Shown piece by piece: positions 28,914 through 38,499 of a stretch of DNA of 64,000 bases (its first letter is position 1; each line of letters opens with the position of its first letter). Source of the stretch: Bifidobacterium moraviense (GTDB lineage: Bacteria > Actinomycetota > Actinomycetes > Actinomycetales > Bifidobacteriaceae); NCBI RefSeq assembly GCF_012932365.1, contig NZ_JAAIIH010000008.1, positions 36,007-100,006 on the forward strand, read 5' to 3'. The notes beneath the pieces are model-generated. The model ran no database searches and was not told the DNA's origin. It worked only from the letters and a program-made list of their open reading frames with translations. The position numbers and the translations under genes were made by a program.

Positions 28914-29228
28914 GTGAATCGCTTGCAGTCAAGGTCGCATTGCCTGACGCTGATGGTCGTGCTGCTGGTCGTGGCGGGCGTGCTGCTGCCATGCGCGCAG
29001 TACGTGCCGGCGGCGGTCGCGGCAGGCGCCGCGGCGGTCGCCGGCCTGAGCGCGCGGCGCGAATGCCGCATCTGCCATCGCTTCGCGTGGCTGGCCGATG
29101 CCGGACGCTACGGGCGCATCTGCCCGGTGTGCGATCGCATGATCGCGGAGGGGCGGCAGCAGGATCTGCTCGAGCGCCGCTCCTCCGCGCCGGTGCCTGT
29201 CGCTCAGCCGCGCGAGCCGTTCGCGTAG
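28914..29228 (+). CDS. Small membrane protein with CxxC pairs
   Basis: About 104 residues. Two hydrophobic segments (LTLMVVLLVVAGVLLPCA and YVPAAVAAGAAAVAGL) are followed by a cytoplasmic part with CRIC and CPVC separated by 19 residues, a probable zinc ribbon. The GTG at 28914 is chosen for the GGGATGGGGA stretch before it; an in-frame ATG at 28881 is possible. The 3' end overlaps the convergent tgt gene by 25 bases. Function is unknown. The Cys pairs make it more credible than the overlapping frames. Confidence 0.6.
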   Translation: MNRLQSRSHCLTLMVVLLVVAGVLLPCAQYVPAAVAAGAAAVAGLSARRECRICHRFAWLADAGRYGRICPVCDRMIAEGRQQDLLERRSSAPVPVAQPREPFA

Positions 29229-30505
29229 AACCGCGCCAGCGTCTCGTCGCGGTACTCGTCGAAGTAGCCGCCGTCGATCGACGCGCGGATCTCGTCGAGC
29301 AGGCGCACGAAGAACCGCTCGTTGTGGATCGTGGCGAGCGTGAATCCGTTGTATTCGTGGGCGCGCAGCAAGTGGTCCACGTAGGCGCGCGAGTAGTGCC
29401 GGCACGTGTAGCAGTCGCAGTCGGCCTCGATGGGGGAGAAGTCGGTCTTGTGCTGCGCGCGCTTGATGTTCCAGCGTCCGTCGCGCGTGAAGATCGCGCC
29501 GTTGCGGGCGCAGCGGGCGGGCGCCACGCAGTCGAACGTGTCGCCGCCGTTCTCCACGGCTGCGAAGATGTCGTCCACGGCCGCGATGCCCAGCACGTGG
29601 CGCGGACGCTCCTCGGGCATCGCGTCGCAGATCCAGGCGCAGGTGTTGCCGAGCAGGCGCTTCTCGATCGCGCCGCCGATGCCCACGCCGTCGAAGTCGA
29701 GCGACGCGATCTGCTCGGCCGCGTGGCGCCGCAGATCCTCGTAGTTCGCGCCCTGCACCACGCCGAACAGCGCCTGGTACGGCTTGCCGAGGCGTGCTTC
29801 GGTGAGGCGCTGATGCTCGGCGACGCAGCGCTTGGCCCAGCGGAACGTGCGCTCCACGCTGCTTTCCTGGTAGGAGCGCGTATTCATCAGCGTGGTCAGC
29901 TCGTCGAACGCGAACATGATGTCCGCGCCGATCTTGTGCTGGATGCCCATGGAGATCTCGGCGGAGAAGCGGTGCTCGTCGCCGTTGAGGGGCGACTTGA
30001 ACGTGACGCCGTCCTCGTCCACGAACGCGAGGCGCTCCTTGCCTTCGGCGATCACGTCGTCGGACTTGAGGCCGGTGACGTCCATGGCGAGCGTCTTCTT
30101 GAAGCCGGCGCCGAGCGAGAGCACCTGGAAGCCGCCGGAATCGGTGAACGTGGGGCCGTCCCAGTTCATGAAGCGCGCGAGGCCGCCGGCGGCGTCGAGC
30201 ACGTCCTCGCCGGGGCGCTCGAACAGGTGGAACGCGTTGGCGAGCAGGCACTGCGCGCCGAGCTCCTTCATCTGCTCGGGCAGCACGGCCTTCATGGCGC
30301 CCTGCGTGCCCACGGGGACGAACGCGGGCGTGCGGATGTCGCCGTGCGGGGTGTGGATGATGCCGGTGCGGCCGTAGCGCGCGCCGTTGCGGCCGAGGCC
30401 GTGCGGGGAGTCGGGCAGTCGGGTGAGGGTTTCGAAGCGGAAGGCGCCGCGGTCGCCGGGCTTGCCGGGCTGCGCGCCTCGCGGATGATCCAGGAAAGAC
30501 GTCAT
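29204..30505 (-). CDS. tgt: Queuine tRNA-ribosyltransferase
   Basis: TGT exchanges guanine 34 for a queuosine base in tRNAs for Asp, Asn, His and Tyr. The TIM-barrel blocks are present: VPVGTQGAMKAV, FTDSGGFQVLSLG (catalytic Asp), FDELTTLMN, GVVQGANYEDLR and GIGGAIEKRL. The zinc site CDCYTCRHYSRAYVDHLL and the C-terminal segment with NERFF also fit. Length is 433 residues. The start at 30505 is 6 bases after TACAGT, a probable leaderless start. No other queuosine genes lie in the window, so the base is perhaps salvaged. Confidence 0.95.
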   Translation of the reverse strand: MTSFLDHPRGAQPGKPGDRGAFRFETLTRLPDSPHGLGRNGARYGRTGIIHTPHGDIRTPAFVPVGTQGAMKAVLPEQMKELGAQCLLANAFHLFERPGEDVLDAAGGLARFMNWDGPTFTDSGGFQVLSLGAGFKKTLAMDVTGLKSDDVIAEGKERLAFVDEDGVTFKSPLNGDEHRFSAEISMGIQHKIGADIMFAFDELTTLMNTRSYQESSVERTFRWAKRCVAEHQRLTEARLGKPYQALFGVVQGANYEDLRRHAAEQIASLDFDGVGIGGAIEKRLLGNTCAWICDAMPEERPRHVLGIAAVDDIFAAVENGGDTFDCVAPARCARNGAIFTRDGRWNIKRAQHKTDFSPIEADCDCYTCRHYSRAYVDHLLRAHEYNGFTLATIHNERFFVRLLDEIRASIDGGYFDEYRDETLARFYANGSRG

Positions 30506-30724
30506 GGCTCCACTGTAGCGAACGCGGGGCTTCGCGGGGAGGGGCCGGCCCTTGCGAAAACTGGCGGCGGATTCCATCGGCGCTTTCAATGAACATTCAG
30601 GAAACTTGCAGAGCCGATGTCTTTACTCTGAAGTTAGCAAGCGACGGACGCCGACGGCGCGTGGGGCGCAGGACCGGCGGAACGTCGCGGCGATGCACGC
30701 ATGGATCAAGCAAAAGGAGCAGAC

Positions 30725-32719
30725 ATGGCTGACGATCAGCAGAATCCTTGGCAGGTGCCGCAGGGCGATTCGACCCCGGCCAATGCCGATTCTTCCCAGA
30801 CCTCCACTTCCGAGGAACCCGCGGCAACGACCGCCGCGGGCGGGGCTGCGGGGGAGCAGCCCACCCAGACGATTCCCGCTCCGGCCGATGCCGTGACGGG
30901 TGACCAGCCCACCACGCCGCTGCCCGCGGTGCCGACCACGGCACCCGTCTCCGCGACTCCGGCGGCCCCGGCCGCCGCGCCGGCACCCTACCGCGAGGCC
31001 CCCGAGTACGGCGCCTACACCGCCGGCTCCGCGTCGGCCCCGACCTCCGCGTCCGCGACGTCCGCCGCCGGAACCTCCGGCGAGCCGCAGTACGGTCAGC
31101 GCCTGCCCTCCGGCCCGTTCAACCCGTACCCGTTCGGCGCCCCCGAACCGTCCGACCAGCAGCCGCAGCAGTCCCAGCAGCAGGGACAGGGCGCGCAGGG
31201 CGGCCTCTTCGGCTTCAACCCGTTCGGCGCGCAGAACGATCAGCACGCCCAGAACGCCCAGAACGCGAACGCGCAGAATTCGCAGGGCGCCCAGAACGCC
31301 GCGCAGGGCAACGCGCAGAACGTCGCCGGCAACGGCCAGGTGCCGCCGCAGGCCCCGCAGGGAACCCCGTACCCGTTCGGCCAGCAGCCGCAGGGCGCCC
31401 CGTTCGGTCAGGGCGGCCAGTTCGTCCAGCCTGCGGCCAAGGGCGGCAGGGGCGGTGCGGCCACCGTCGTCACCGCGGTGATCGCGGCGCTCGTCTCCGC
31501 GGCCCTGATGCTCGGCCTCGGCTGGGGCGCGCTGTCCAACGGATGGATCAAGGTGCCCACCTCGTCCAGCCTGAGCTCCATCGGCTCCTCCAACTCCGGC
31601 GGCTCCGGCTCGGCCACCACCGCCGAAGGCACCGACTGGCAGACCGTCGCCAGCAACGTCTCCGCCTCCGTGGTGTCCATCACCACCACGCTGTCGAACG
31701 GCACCGGCAAGGGCTCCGGCGCCGTGCTGGACACCCAGGGCCACATCGTCACCAACAACCACGTGGTCTCCGGCGCGCAGAAGATCGTCGTGACCCTGTC
31801 CAACGGCAACCTGTACACCGCGCAGCTCGTCGGCACGGACACCACCACCGACCTCGCGGTCATCAAGCTGGACAACGCCCCGTCCGACCTCACCCCCGTC
31901 ACCTTCGCCGACTCCGACACGCTCGCCGTGGGCGAGGGCGTGATGGCCGTGGGCAACCCGCTGGGCTACGAGAACACCGTGACCACCGGCATCGTCTCCG
32001 CGCTCAACCGTCCGGTGACCGTGCAGGACGATGACGGCAGCGACATCGTCACCAACGCCGTGCAGATCGACGCGGCCATCAACCCCGGCAACTCGGGCGG
32101 CCCGACGTTCAACGCCGCCGGCCAGGTGATCGGCATCAACTCGTCCATCGCGTCCACCGCCACGTCCAGCTCGTCCGCCGGCTCCATCGGCATCGGCTTC
32201 GCCATCCCGGCGAACCTGGTCAAGCGCGTGGCCGACGAGATCGTCTCCAACGGCAAGGTGCAGCACGTGGCGCTCGGCATCCGCGTCCAGACCGGCGAGG
32301 CGACCGCCGACGGCGTGACCCGTGCCGGCGCGCAGGTGGCGTCCGTCACCGCGAACGGCCCCGGCGCCAAGGCCGGTCTGCAGGCGGGCGACGTGATCGT
32401 GGGCTACAACGGCAAGTCCGTCTCCGACGTCTACTCGCTGCTCGGCTACGTGCGTGCCTCCGCCATGGGCGACACCGCCAAGCTCACCGTGGTACGCAAC
32501 GGCAAGGCCGTGGACCTCACCGTGACGCTGGATCAGGAGGAGACCGCGGTGAACGGCTCCAGCAGCTCCAACGGTTCGTCCAACGGCAATTCCAACGGCA
32601 ACGGTTCGAGCAACGGCAACGGGTCCAACGGATACGGCAACTCCGGCAATGGTTCGGGCAACGGCTCCGGCAACGGCGGCCTGACCGATCCGTTCAGCCA
32701 GCTCTTCGGCCAGAACTGA
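30725..32719 (+). CDS. HtrA/DegP-like membrane-anchored serine protease
   Basis: A 664-residue trypsin-like protease. Residues 1 to about 245 are a cytoplasmic low-complexity region rich in Pro, Gln, Ala and Asn. One membrane segment follows (VVTAVIAALVSAALMLGLGW), which puts the protease outside. The catalytic triad is H346 (TNNHVVSG), D376 (TTDLAVIKL) and S457 (PGNSGGPTF). A PDZ domain follows (GPGAKAGLQAGDVIVGYNG), and the tail is a Ser/Asn/Gly repeat of about 50 residues. It probably removes misfolded surface proteins under stress. The start at 30725 follows AAAAGGAGC. A strong hairpin lies downstream. Confidence 0.93.
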   Translation: MADDQQNPWQVPQGDSTPANADSSQTSTSEEPAATTAAGGAAGEQPTQTIPAPADAVTGDQPTTPLPAVPTTAPVSATPAAPAAAPAPYREAPEYGAYTAGSASAPTSASATSAAGTSGEPQYGQRLPSGPFNPYPFGAPEPSDQQPQQSQQQGQGAQGGLFGFNPFGAQNDQHAQNAQNANAQNSQGAQNAAQGNAQNVAGNGQVPPQAPQGTPYPFGQQPQGAPFGQGGQFVQPAAKGGRGGAATVVTAVIAALVSAALMLGLGWGALSNGWIKVPTSSSLSSIGSSNSGGSGSATTAEGTDWQTVASNVSASVVSITTTLSNGTGKGSGAVLDTQGHIVTNNHVVSGAQKIVVTLSNGNLYTAQLVGTDTTTDLAVIKLDNAPSDLTPVTFADSDTLAVGEGVMAVGNPLGYENTVTTGIVSALNRPVTVQDDDGSDIVTNAVQIDAAINPGNSGGPTFNAAGQVIGINSSIASTATSSSSAGSIGIGFAIPANLVKRVADEIVSNGKVQHVALGIRVQTGEATADGVTRAGAQVASVTANGPGAKAGLQAGDVIVGYNGKSVSDVYSLLGYVRASAMGDTAKLTVVRNGKAVDLTVTLDQEETAVNGSSSSNGSSNGNSNGNGSSNGNGSNGYGNSGNGSGNGSGNGGLTDPFSQLFGQN

Positions 32720-32765
32720 CGTCGGCCGGCGTCCCGCAGGTTCGCGGACGTCCGGTTCCGCCTGC

Positions 32766-32812
32766 GGCCCCCGACGACACACCAGCATGGTGTGCGGCGG
32801 GGGCCGTTTGCT
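32766..32812 (+). terminator. Terminator after the HtrA gene
   Basis: GGCCCCCG and CGGGGGCC enclose a second small stem (ACACACCA with TGGTGTG), followed by GTTTGC. Confidence 0.75.
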
Positions 32813-32976
32813 ATATTGAGGGCGAATCTTTACGCCGTGTATCGGCGCGAGGCTGTGCCGCGCTGCCGATGGGTTAACAAGGCGTGACAGGCAACTCGCC
32901 GGTCGCGCTCGCACGGTGGTCTCTTCGACTGCGCTCCTGCGCGACCGGCCCCGATACCAACGTAAGGAGTCCCCCT

Positions 32977-35259
32977 ATGACGGGCACAGCCGGCACATCA
33001 GGCAATCCATCGTCGTCTCGTTCGACGTCCGATTCTTCATCCACTGCCTCATCCACAGCTTCATTCGCCGCATCCGCCGCATCGACCGCATCGGCCGCGG
33101 TTCCGTCCGCAGCGGTCGCTCCGCGCGGCATTCCGCGGCGCATCGCTGCACGCGTCGTCGACGTCTGCAGGCTCGTGCCGCTGCTGCCCATCGTCCTCGC
33201 CGCCGCGGTCCCGCTCGCGCTGCTCTGGGACTGGCGCCCGTGGGGGCCGGTCGCGCCGTGGGGCGAACTGGTGCTGTGGGGCATGTCGCCCAATCCGAGC
33301 GTCGGACAGTGGATCGTTATCGCGCTCGTCGTCTACACCGTCGTCAGCACGCTGCTCGGCATGATCGACGACGTGCGCAACGGGCAGGTGGGCATCGACC
33401 TGCTCGCCGTGCTCGCCATGCTCTCCACACTGGGCGTGGGCGAATACTGGGCCAGCTGGGCCGTGATGCTCATGGTCGCGTCCGGCGAGGCGATCGAGGA
33501 ATACGCGCAGTCCAAGGCCGAACGCAGCCTCACCGCGCTGCTGCAGGCCGCGCCGCGCACCGCGCACGTGTTCGACGCGCCGGGCATGGCGCGCGGGGGC
33601 GACGGCGCTGATGGCTCCGACGGCGCTGCGGAGGATTCGCCGAACGGATTCCGCCGCGTCGTTCCGCGGCATGGCAGTCAGCATGGCAGCCAGCAGGAGC
33701 CGGCATCCGCGCACGCCGCCTTCCGTACCGTGCCCGTCGACGACGTGCATGTCGGCGACACGATTATCGTGCTGCCCGGCGAGACCGTGCCCGTCGACGG
33801 CACCCTGCTCAGCGGCTCCGCCACGCTCGACCTGTCCGCCATCAACGGCGAACCCCTGCCGCGCGAGGTCTTCGCCAACGCGCGCGTCATGTCCGGCGCG
33901 GTCAACGGCGCCACCGCGCTCACCATGCGCGCCACCCGCCCCGCCGCGGACTCGCAGTACCAGCGCATCATGTCGCTCGTCGCCTCCGCGCAGGAATCGC
34001 GCCCGGCCGTCGTGCGCACCGCCGACCGGCTCGCCGTGCCGTTCACCGTCCTCGCGCTCGTCATCGCCGGCGCTGCATGGGCGGTCGCCGGCGTGCCCGT
34101 ACGGTTCGCGCAGGTGCTCGTGCTCGCCACGCCCTGCCCGCTGCTCATCGCCGCGCCCGTGGCCTACGTGGCCGGCACCGGACGGCTCGCCAAGGCCGGC
34201 ATCCTCATCAAGACGCAGAGCGTGCTCGAACAGCTCGGTCGCGTCACGCACGTGTTCTTCGACAAGACCGGCACGCTCACCGTCAAGCAGCCGCAGGTGG
34301 TGCGCGTCGAACTTGCCGCAGGGCAGCGGCTCGACGCGGACCACGTGCTCATGATGGCCGGCGTGGTGGAAGGCTACTCGGTGCACATCCTCGCGCAGGG
34401 CATCGCGAAGGCCGGACGCGAGGCGGGCGAGCGGCTGCGGCGGGAGCGTGGCGCGGAACCGCGCGCCTACCCGGTGGTACGGGACGTGCGCGAGGAGTCC
34501 GGGCAGGGCATCGCCGGCGAGGTCGACGGGCGCGCGGTGCGTGTGGGCCGGCGGGCGTTCGCCACGGCGGCGGGCGGCTTCCGGCCCACCGGCGCCGAAT
34601 CCGAGCGGTCTCGGTTCGGCGCGCTCGGGCCGGGTGAAATGGGCTCGTACGTCTCGGTGAACGGCGTGCTCGCGGCGCGCATCGTGCTGCGGGATGTGCC
34701 GCGCGCCGATGCGAAGGCGACGGTGGAACGGCTCAGCAGGCTGGGCGTGCGGCGCGTCACCATGCTGACCGGCGATCGGCGGGCGTCGGCCGGCATCATC
34801 GCCGAGGAGGTCGGCATCCGGGACGTGCGGGCCGAGCTGTTCCCGGAGGACAAGGTCGCGGCGGTGCGGGACGAATCCCGCACGCCGGCGGGCCGGGGAA
34901 CCTCGGCGCGCCCGACCGTCACCATGATGGTGGGCGACGGCGTGAACGACGCGCCGGTGCTGGCCGCCGCCGATCTGGGCGTGGCCATCACCGACGGCAC
35001 CTCCACCGCGGCCTCGGAATCCGCGCAGATCGTCATCATGAACGACGACGTCGCCGCCGTGCCGCAGGCCATCGCCATCGCCCGCCGCACCCGGCGCGTC
35101 ATGCTGCAGGCGGTGCTGGCCGGTCTGGCGCTCGCGGTGGTCGGCATGCTGGCCGCCGCGTTCGATCTCATTCCGGTGGTGGTCGGCGCCTTCCTGCAGG
35201 AGGCGATCGACGTGGTGAGCATCCTGTGGGCGCTCACCGCGCTGCTCGACCGGGAATGA
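32977..35259 (+). CDS. Heavy-metal P-type ATPase (P1B) with TPC motif
   Basis: A 760-residue cation pump. The phosphorylated residue is D429 in FFDKTGTLTV, the hinge is MVGDGVNDAPVLAAADLGVA, and the A-domain dephosphorylation site appears as AINGEPLPRE, altered from TGE. The metal-site motif in the membrane is T385-P386-C387 (ATPCPLLIAAPVAY) instead of the CPC of copper and zinc pumps. There is no N-terminal heavy-metal-associated domain; the first 60 residues are Ser/Ala-rich. The substrate therefore cannot be told. The start follows GTAAGGAG. It is not in an operon with a chaperone or regulator. Confidence 0.87.
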   Translation: MTGTAGTSGNPSSSRSTSDSSSTASSTASFAASAASTASAAVPSAAVAPRGIPRRIAARVVDVCRLVPLLPIVLAAAVPLALLWDWRPWGPVAPWGELVLWGMSPNPSVGQWIVIALVVYTVVSTLLGMIDDVRNGQVGIDLLAVLAMLSTLGVGEYWASWAVMLMVASGEAIEEYAQSKAERSLTALLQAAPRTAHVFDAPGMARGGDGADGSDGAAEDSPNGFRRVVPRHGSQHGSQQEPASAHAAFRTVPVDDVHVGDTIIVLPGETVPVDGTLLSGSATLDLSAINGEPLPREVFANARVMSGAVNGATALTMRATRPAADSQYQRIMSLVASAQESRPAVVRTADRLAVPFTVLALVIAGAAWAVAGVPVRFAQVLVLATPCPLLIAAPVAYVAGTGRLAKAGILIKTQSVLEQLGRVTHVFFDKTGTLTVKQPQVVRVELAAGQRLDADHVLMMAGVVEGYSVHILAQGIAKAGREAGERLRRERGAEPRAYPVVRDVREESGQGIAGEVDGRAVRVGRRAFATAAGGFRPTGAESERSRFGALGPGEMGSYVSVNGVLAARIVLRDVPRADAKATVERLSRLGVRRVTMLTGDRRASAGIIAEEVGIRDVRAELFPEDKVAAVRDESRTPAGRGTSARPTVTMMVGDGVNDAPVLAAADLGVAITDGTSTAASESAQIVIMNDDVAAVPQAIAIARRTRRVMLQAVLAGLALAVVGMLAAAFDLIPVVVGAFLQEAIDVVSILWALTALLDRE

Positions 35260-35282
35260 GACCGGCCGCGGGCCGATGCGAG

Positions 35283-35503
35283 GGGTATCTGCAGAGTGAG
35301 GGGTATTTTCCGGGATCCGCCGGCAGGTATCTGCAGAGTCAGGGTGCCCTGGCTCCGATAAGCCGACCGGCCGGCACCGCCATTCCGCCGTTTTCGGGCC
35401 CTGGGACGCGGCCATAGACGGGTTTGAAGGCTCCGAGGCACCCTGACTCTGCAGATATCTGCCCGCACGCGGCGAAATCTGCCCCTCACTCTGCAGATAC
35501 CCG
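35283..35503. repeat. Inverted-repeat element C with four TATCTGCAGAGT motifs
   Basis: Two arms of about 65 bases are inverted copies of each other, around 35283-35347 and 35437-35502. Each arm holds TATCTGCAGAGT twice (first followed by GAGGGG, then by CAGGGTGCC). The central 90 bases are not repeated. Apart from the element, nothing is seen in the interval 35260-35612. Confidence 0.85.
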
Positions 35504-35625
35504 CGAATGCTCGCGGATATCCGGGGGACATTCGATCCGCATGGCCGGTGGGCGCCGGCCGTCGGCGGCCGGACGGCGCGATTCGGCTCTTCCGCGGCGC
35601 GGGGCGGTGCGCTAGGCTGTAACGC

Positions 35626-37077
35626 GTGACTGAATCCGTGAACACTGAACTTCGCATTGCCGTTATCGGCGCCGGTCCGGCCGGCGTCTACTCCTCCGAC
35701 ATCTTCCTGCGCCAGCTCAGGAAGCTCGGCGAGGAGCTGGGCCTGGGGACCAAGGCCCGCATCGACCTGTTCGAGAAGCTGCCCGTGCCGTTCGGCCTGG
35801 TGCGCTACGGCGTGGCCCCGGACCACCCGTCCATCAAGTTCATCGCCGATGCGCTGGAGAAGACGCTCGACAACCCGGACATCCACCTCTACTGCGACGT
35901 GGAGTTCGGCAAGGACGTGACGCTCGAGGACCTGCTGGCCCGCTACGACGCGGTGTTGTTCGCCACCGGCGCCGTGAAGGACAAGCCGCTGCGCATCCCC
36001 GGCGCCGACCTGGACGGCGTGTACGGCGCCGCCAAGTTCGTCGAATGGTACGACGGCTACCCCACGGGCGCCCGCACCTGGCCGCTGACCGCGGAGAAGG
36101 TGGCGGTGATCGGCGGCGGCAACGTGGCCATGGACGTGGCCCGCGAGCTCATGCGCAACGCCGACGACCTCAAGACCAAGACCGACATCCCGGACAACGT
36201 GTACGCCGGCATTCAGGAGAACAAGGCCAAGGAGCTGCACCTGTTCATCCGCCGCGGCGTGGCGCAGGCCAAGTTCAGCGTGCAGGAGCTGCGCGAGATG
36301 GAGAAGCTGCCGGGCGTGCAGCTCATCATCAACGAGGACGACTTCGAGCTGGACGACGACACTATCGAGGTGGCGCAGAAGGACAAGCTCACGCGACAGA
36401 TGGTCGAGGAGCTGTACACGATCCGCGAAATGGCCGAGGACATGGAGGACGACGGCGACGTGGATTACGAGGGCAATCCCGCCGACCGCAGGTACTACGT
36501 GCACTTCAACTCCGCGCCCACCGAGATCCTGGGCGAGGACGGCAAGGTCAAGGCGATCCGCGTGGAGCGCACCGAGACCGGCGCCGACGGCAAGATGCAC
36601 CGCACCGGCGAGTTCACCGACTACCCGGTGGAGGCCGTGTACCACGCGATCGGCTACCAGCCGGCCGAGGCGCCCGGCATCGCCTACGACGCGAAGGGCG
36701 CGCATCTGGCCAACGCGAACGGCGACGGTCGCATCACCACCGAGCCGGACGGCGGCGAGGTGCGCGAGCGCCTGTACGCGACCGGCTGGGCGAAGCGCGG
36801 TCCGGTGGGCCTGATCGGCTCCACCAAGTCCGACGCGCTGGCGATCGTGACCAACATGCTGGAGGATCTGGCCAAGGCCGCCGAGGGCGGTCGCGTGGCG
36901 GAGGATCGCGATCCCGAGTCGATCGATCGTCTGCTGGAAAGCCGCGGCATCAGGCCGATCGACTTCGCCGGCTGGAAGAAGGTCGATGCGTTCGAGCGTG
37001 CCGAGGGCGCCAAGGAGGGCCGCGAGCACAAGAAGGTCATCGAGCCGGAGCAGATGCGCGAGCTCGCGCACGCCTGA
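35626..37077 (+). CDS. Ferredoxin/adrenodoxin-type NADP reductase (FprA-like)
   Basis: A 483-residue flavoprotein of the adrenodoxin reductase family. The FAD motif is RIAVIGAGPAGVYSSDIF at the start, the NADP motif is VAVIGGGNVAMDVARELM near residue 160, and the second FAD contact is ATGWAKRGPVGLIGSTKSDA near residue 385. FGLVRYGVAPDHPSIK is diagnostic. It would pass electrons between NADPH and a ferredoxin. The GTG at 35626 lies 7 bases after TAGGCT, a leaderless arrangement; an in-frame GTG at 35638 is the alternative. Its redox partner is not encoded nearby. Confidence 0.93.
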   Translation: MTESVNTELRIAVIGAGPAGVYSSDIFLRQLRKLGEELGLGTKARIDLFEKLPVPFGLVRYGVAPDHPSIKFIADALEKTLDNPDIHLYCDVEFGKDVTLEDLLARYDAVLFATGAVKDKPLRIPGADLDGVYGAAKFVEWYDGYPTGARTWPLTAEKVAVIGGGNVAMDVARELMRNADDLKTKTDIPDNVYAGIQENKAKELHLFIRRGVAQAKFSVQELREMEKLPGVQLIINEDDFELDDDTIEVAQKDKLTRQMVEELYTIREMAEDMEDDGDVDYEGNPADRRYYVHFNSAPTEILGEDGKVKAIRVERTETGADGKMHRTGEFTDYPVEAVYHAIGYQPAEAPGIAYDAKGAHLANANGDGRITTEPDGGEVRERLYATGWAKRGPVGLIGSTKSDALAIVTNMLEDLAKAAEGGRVAEDRDPESIDRLLESRGIRPIDFAGWKKVDAFERAEGAKEGREHKKVIEPEQMRELAHA

Positions 37078-37233
37078 TCCCGCTCCCGGACGAGCGGTTT
37101 CCCGATGCCGCCGGTCGCCGCTGCGAATCGCAGTGCGCGCCCGGCGGCATCGCCGTTCCGGGGATGTGGATCACCCACGGCAACTGGAGGGAACGTTCAG
37201 AAAAACCCCAGCCTCGATCCGTAGCCTGTAGGC

Positions 37234-38238
37234 ATGAATGGGCAAACGGGACGACTGCGCGTGCACGGCCATTGCAATGGCCTCAAGACCACGCTGCTGT
37301 TCGGGCTGATGTGGGCCATCATCATGCTGATCTGGTGGCTCACCGGCGGCAGCCGCGGCACGCTGGGCATCTACATCGTCATCGGTCTCGGCACCACGTT
37401 CGTGTCGTACTGGTTCTCGGACCGCATCGCCATCGCGTCGATGGGCGCGCGCGAGGTGTCCGAGGCGGAGGCGCCCGCGATCTACCGCATCGTGCGCGAA
37501 CTGTCCGCCACCGCCGGCAAGCCCATGCCGCGCATCTACGTGGCCCCCACCATGAGCCCCAACGCCTTCGCCACCGGCCGCAACGAGCATCACGCGGCCG
37601 TGTGCTGCACGCAGGGCATCCTGCGCCTGCTCAACGAGCGCGAGCTGCGTGGCGTGCTGGGCCACGAGCTCATGCACGTGTACAACCGCGACATCCTCAC
37701 GTCCGCGGTGGCCTCCGCCATGGCCACGGTGATCACGTATCTGGGCTATTCGCTCATGTACTTCGGCGGCGGTTCGCGCGACGACCGCGAGGGCGGTTCC
37801 GGGCTGGGACTGCTCGGTGTGCTGGTGAGTTCGATCCTGGCGCCGATCGGCGCGTCGCTGATCCAGCTGGCCATCAGCCGCACCCGCGAGTTCGATGCCG
37901 ACGAGGACGGCAGCGTGCTCACCGGCGACCCGGCGGCGCTCGCCTCGGCGCTGAGCAAGATCGAATCCGGCATCGGCATGGAGCCGATGCGCCAGACCGC
38001 CGGCACGCAGTCCGCCGCCGCGATGATGATCGCCAACCCGTTCCGCGAGGGCGGCATCAGCCGGCTGTTCTCCACGCATCCGCCCACTTCCGAGCGCATC
38101 GCGCGCCTCATGCAGATGAGCCGCGAGATGCAGGCGGCGCAGATGGGCATGCAGATGGGCGCCGGTCCGATGGGAGCCGCGCAGATGCCGTACGCGCAGG
38201 AACCGCAGTATTCGCAGTATTCGCAGTACGCGCGCTGA
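37234..38238 (+). CDS. htpX: Zinc metalloprotease HtpX
   Basis: A membrane-bound protease of family M48 that degrades damaged membrane proteins. Two hydrophobic segments near the N terminus precede the zinc motif HELMH (residues 144-148) in LRGVLGHELMHVYNRD. The third zinc ligand is the Glu in SRTREFDADED, and two more membrane segments lie between them. Length is 334 residues with a Met/Gln-rich tail. The start is 6 bases after TAGCCT. It is monocistronic. Confidence 0.93.
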   Translation: MNGQTGRLRVHGHCNGLKTTLLFGLMWAIIMLIWWLTGGSRGTLGIYIVIGLGTTFVSYWFSDRIAIASMGAREVSEAEAPAIYRIVRELSATAGKPMPRIYVAPTMSPNAFATGRNEHHAAVCCTQGILRLLNERELRGVLGHELMHVYNRDILTSAVASAMATVITYLGYSLMYFGGGSRDDREGGSGLGLLGVLVSSILAPIGASLIQLAISRTREFDADEDGSVLTGDPAALASALSKIESGIGMEPMRQTAGTQSAAAMMIANPFREGGISRLFSTHPPTSERIARLMQMSREMQAAQMGMQMGAGPMGAAQMPYAQEPQYSQYSQYAR

Positions 38239-38347
38239 GGCGCCGCGCCGCTCCCGGGATCGGAACGGGGGAACCGGGGTGCCCGGCCGGTGCGGACCGA
38301 TGTGGTACACTGTCCTCTTGTGCGCACGGCAGTCGCCTGCGGCGCAT

Positions 38348-38421
38348 CGCGGATGTAGTTCATCGGTAGAACGAAAGCTTCCCAAGCTTTAAAGGCGGGT
38401 TCGACTCCCGTCATCCGCTCC
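38348..38421 (+). tRNA. tRNA-Gly (CCC)
   Basis: Acceptor arms GCGGATG and CATCCGC, encoded CCA (38419-38421), anticodon CCC in GCTTCCCAAGC, T arm with GGTTCGACTCC. It reads GGG codons. A TACACT element about 37 bases upstream may be the -10. Confidence 0.94.
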
Positions 38422-38426
38422 ACATG

Positions 38427-38466
38427 GCAACGGCCTCCGAAGCTTCTGGCTTCGGAGGCCGTTGTG
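38427..38466. terminator. Terminator after tRNA-Gly
   Basis: CAACGGCCTCCGAAGC, TTCT loop, GCTTCGGAGGCCGTTG with TGTT. It also faces the convergent deacetylase gene. Confidence 0.85.
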
Positions 38467-38499
38467 TTCGCTGATGTCAGCAGTCCGTCGCAGCCGTCG

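Noticed and set aside
28621..29071. Minus-strand reading frames overlapping tRNA-Leu and the CxxC protein
   Set aside because: They run through the tRNA gene and have Arg/Thr/Pro-rich shadow composition. The plus-strand frame has a coherent membrane and zinc-ribbon layout.
33061..37071. A 1336-codon open frame on the minus strand across the P-type ATPase and fprA genes
   Set aside because: It is antisense to two clear genes, has His/Gly/Arg-rich low-complexity composition and results from high GC content in the opposite strand.
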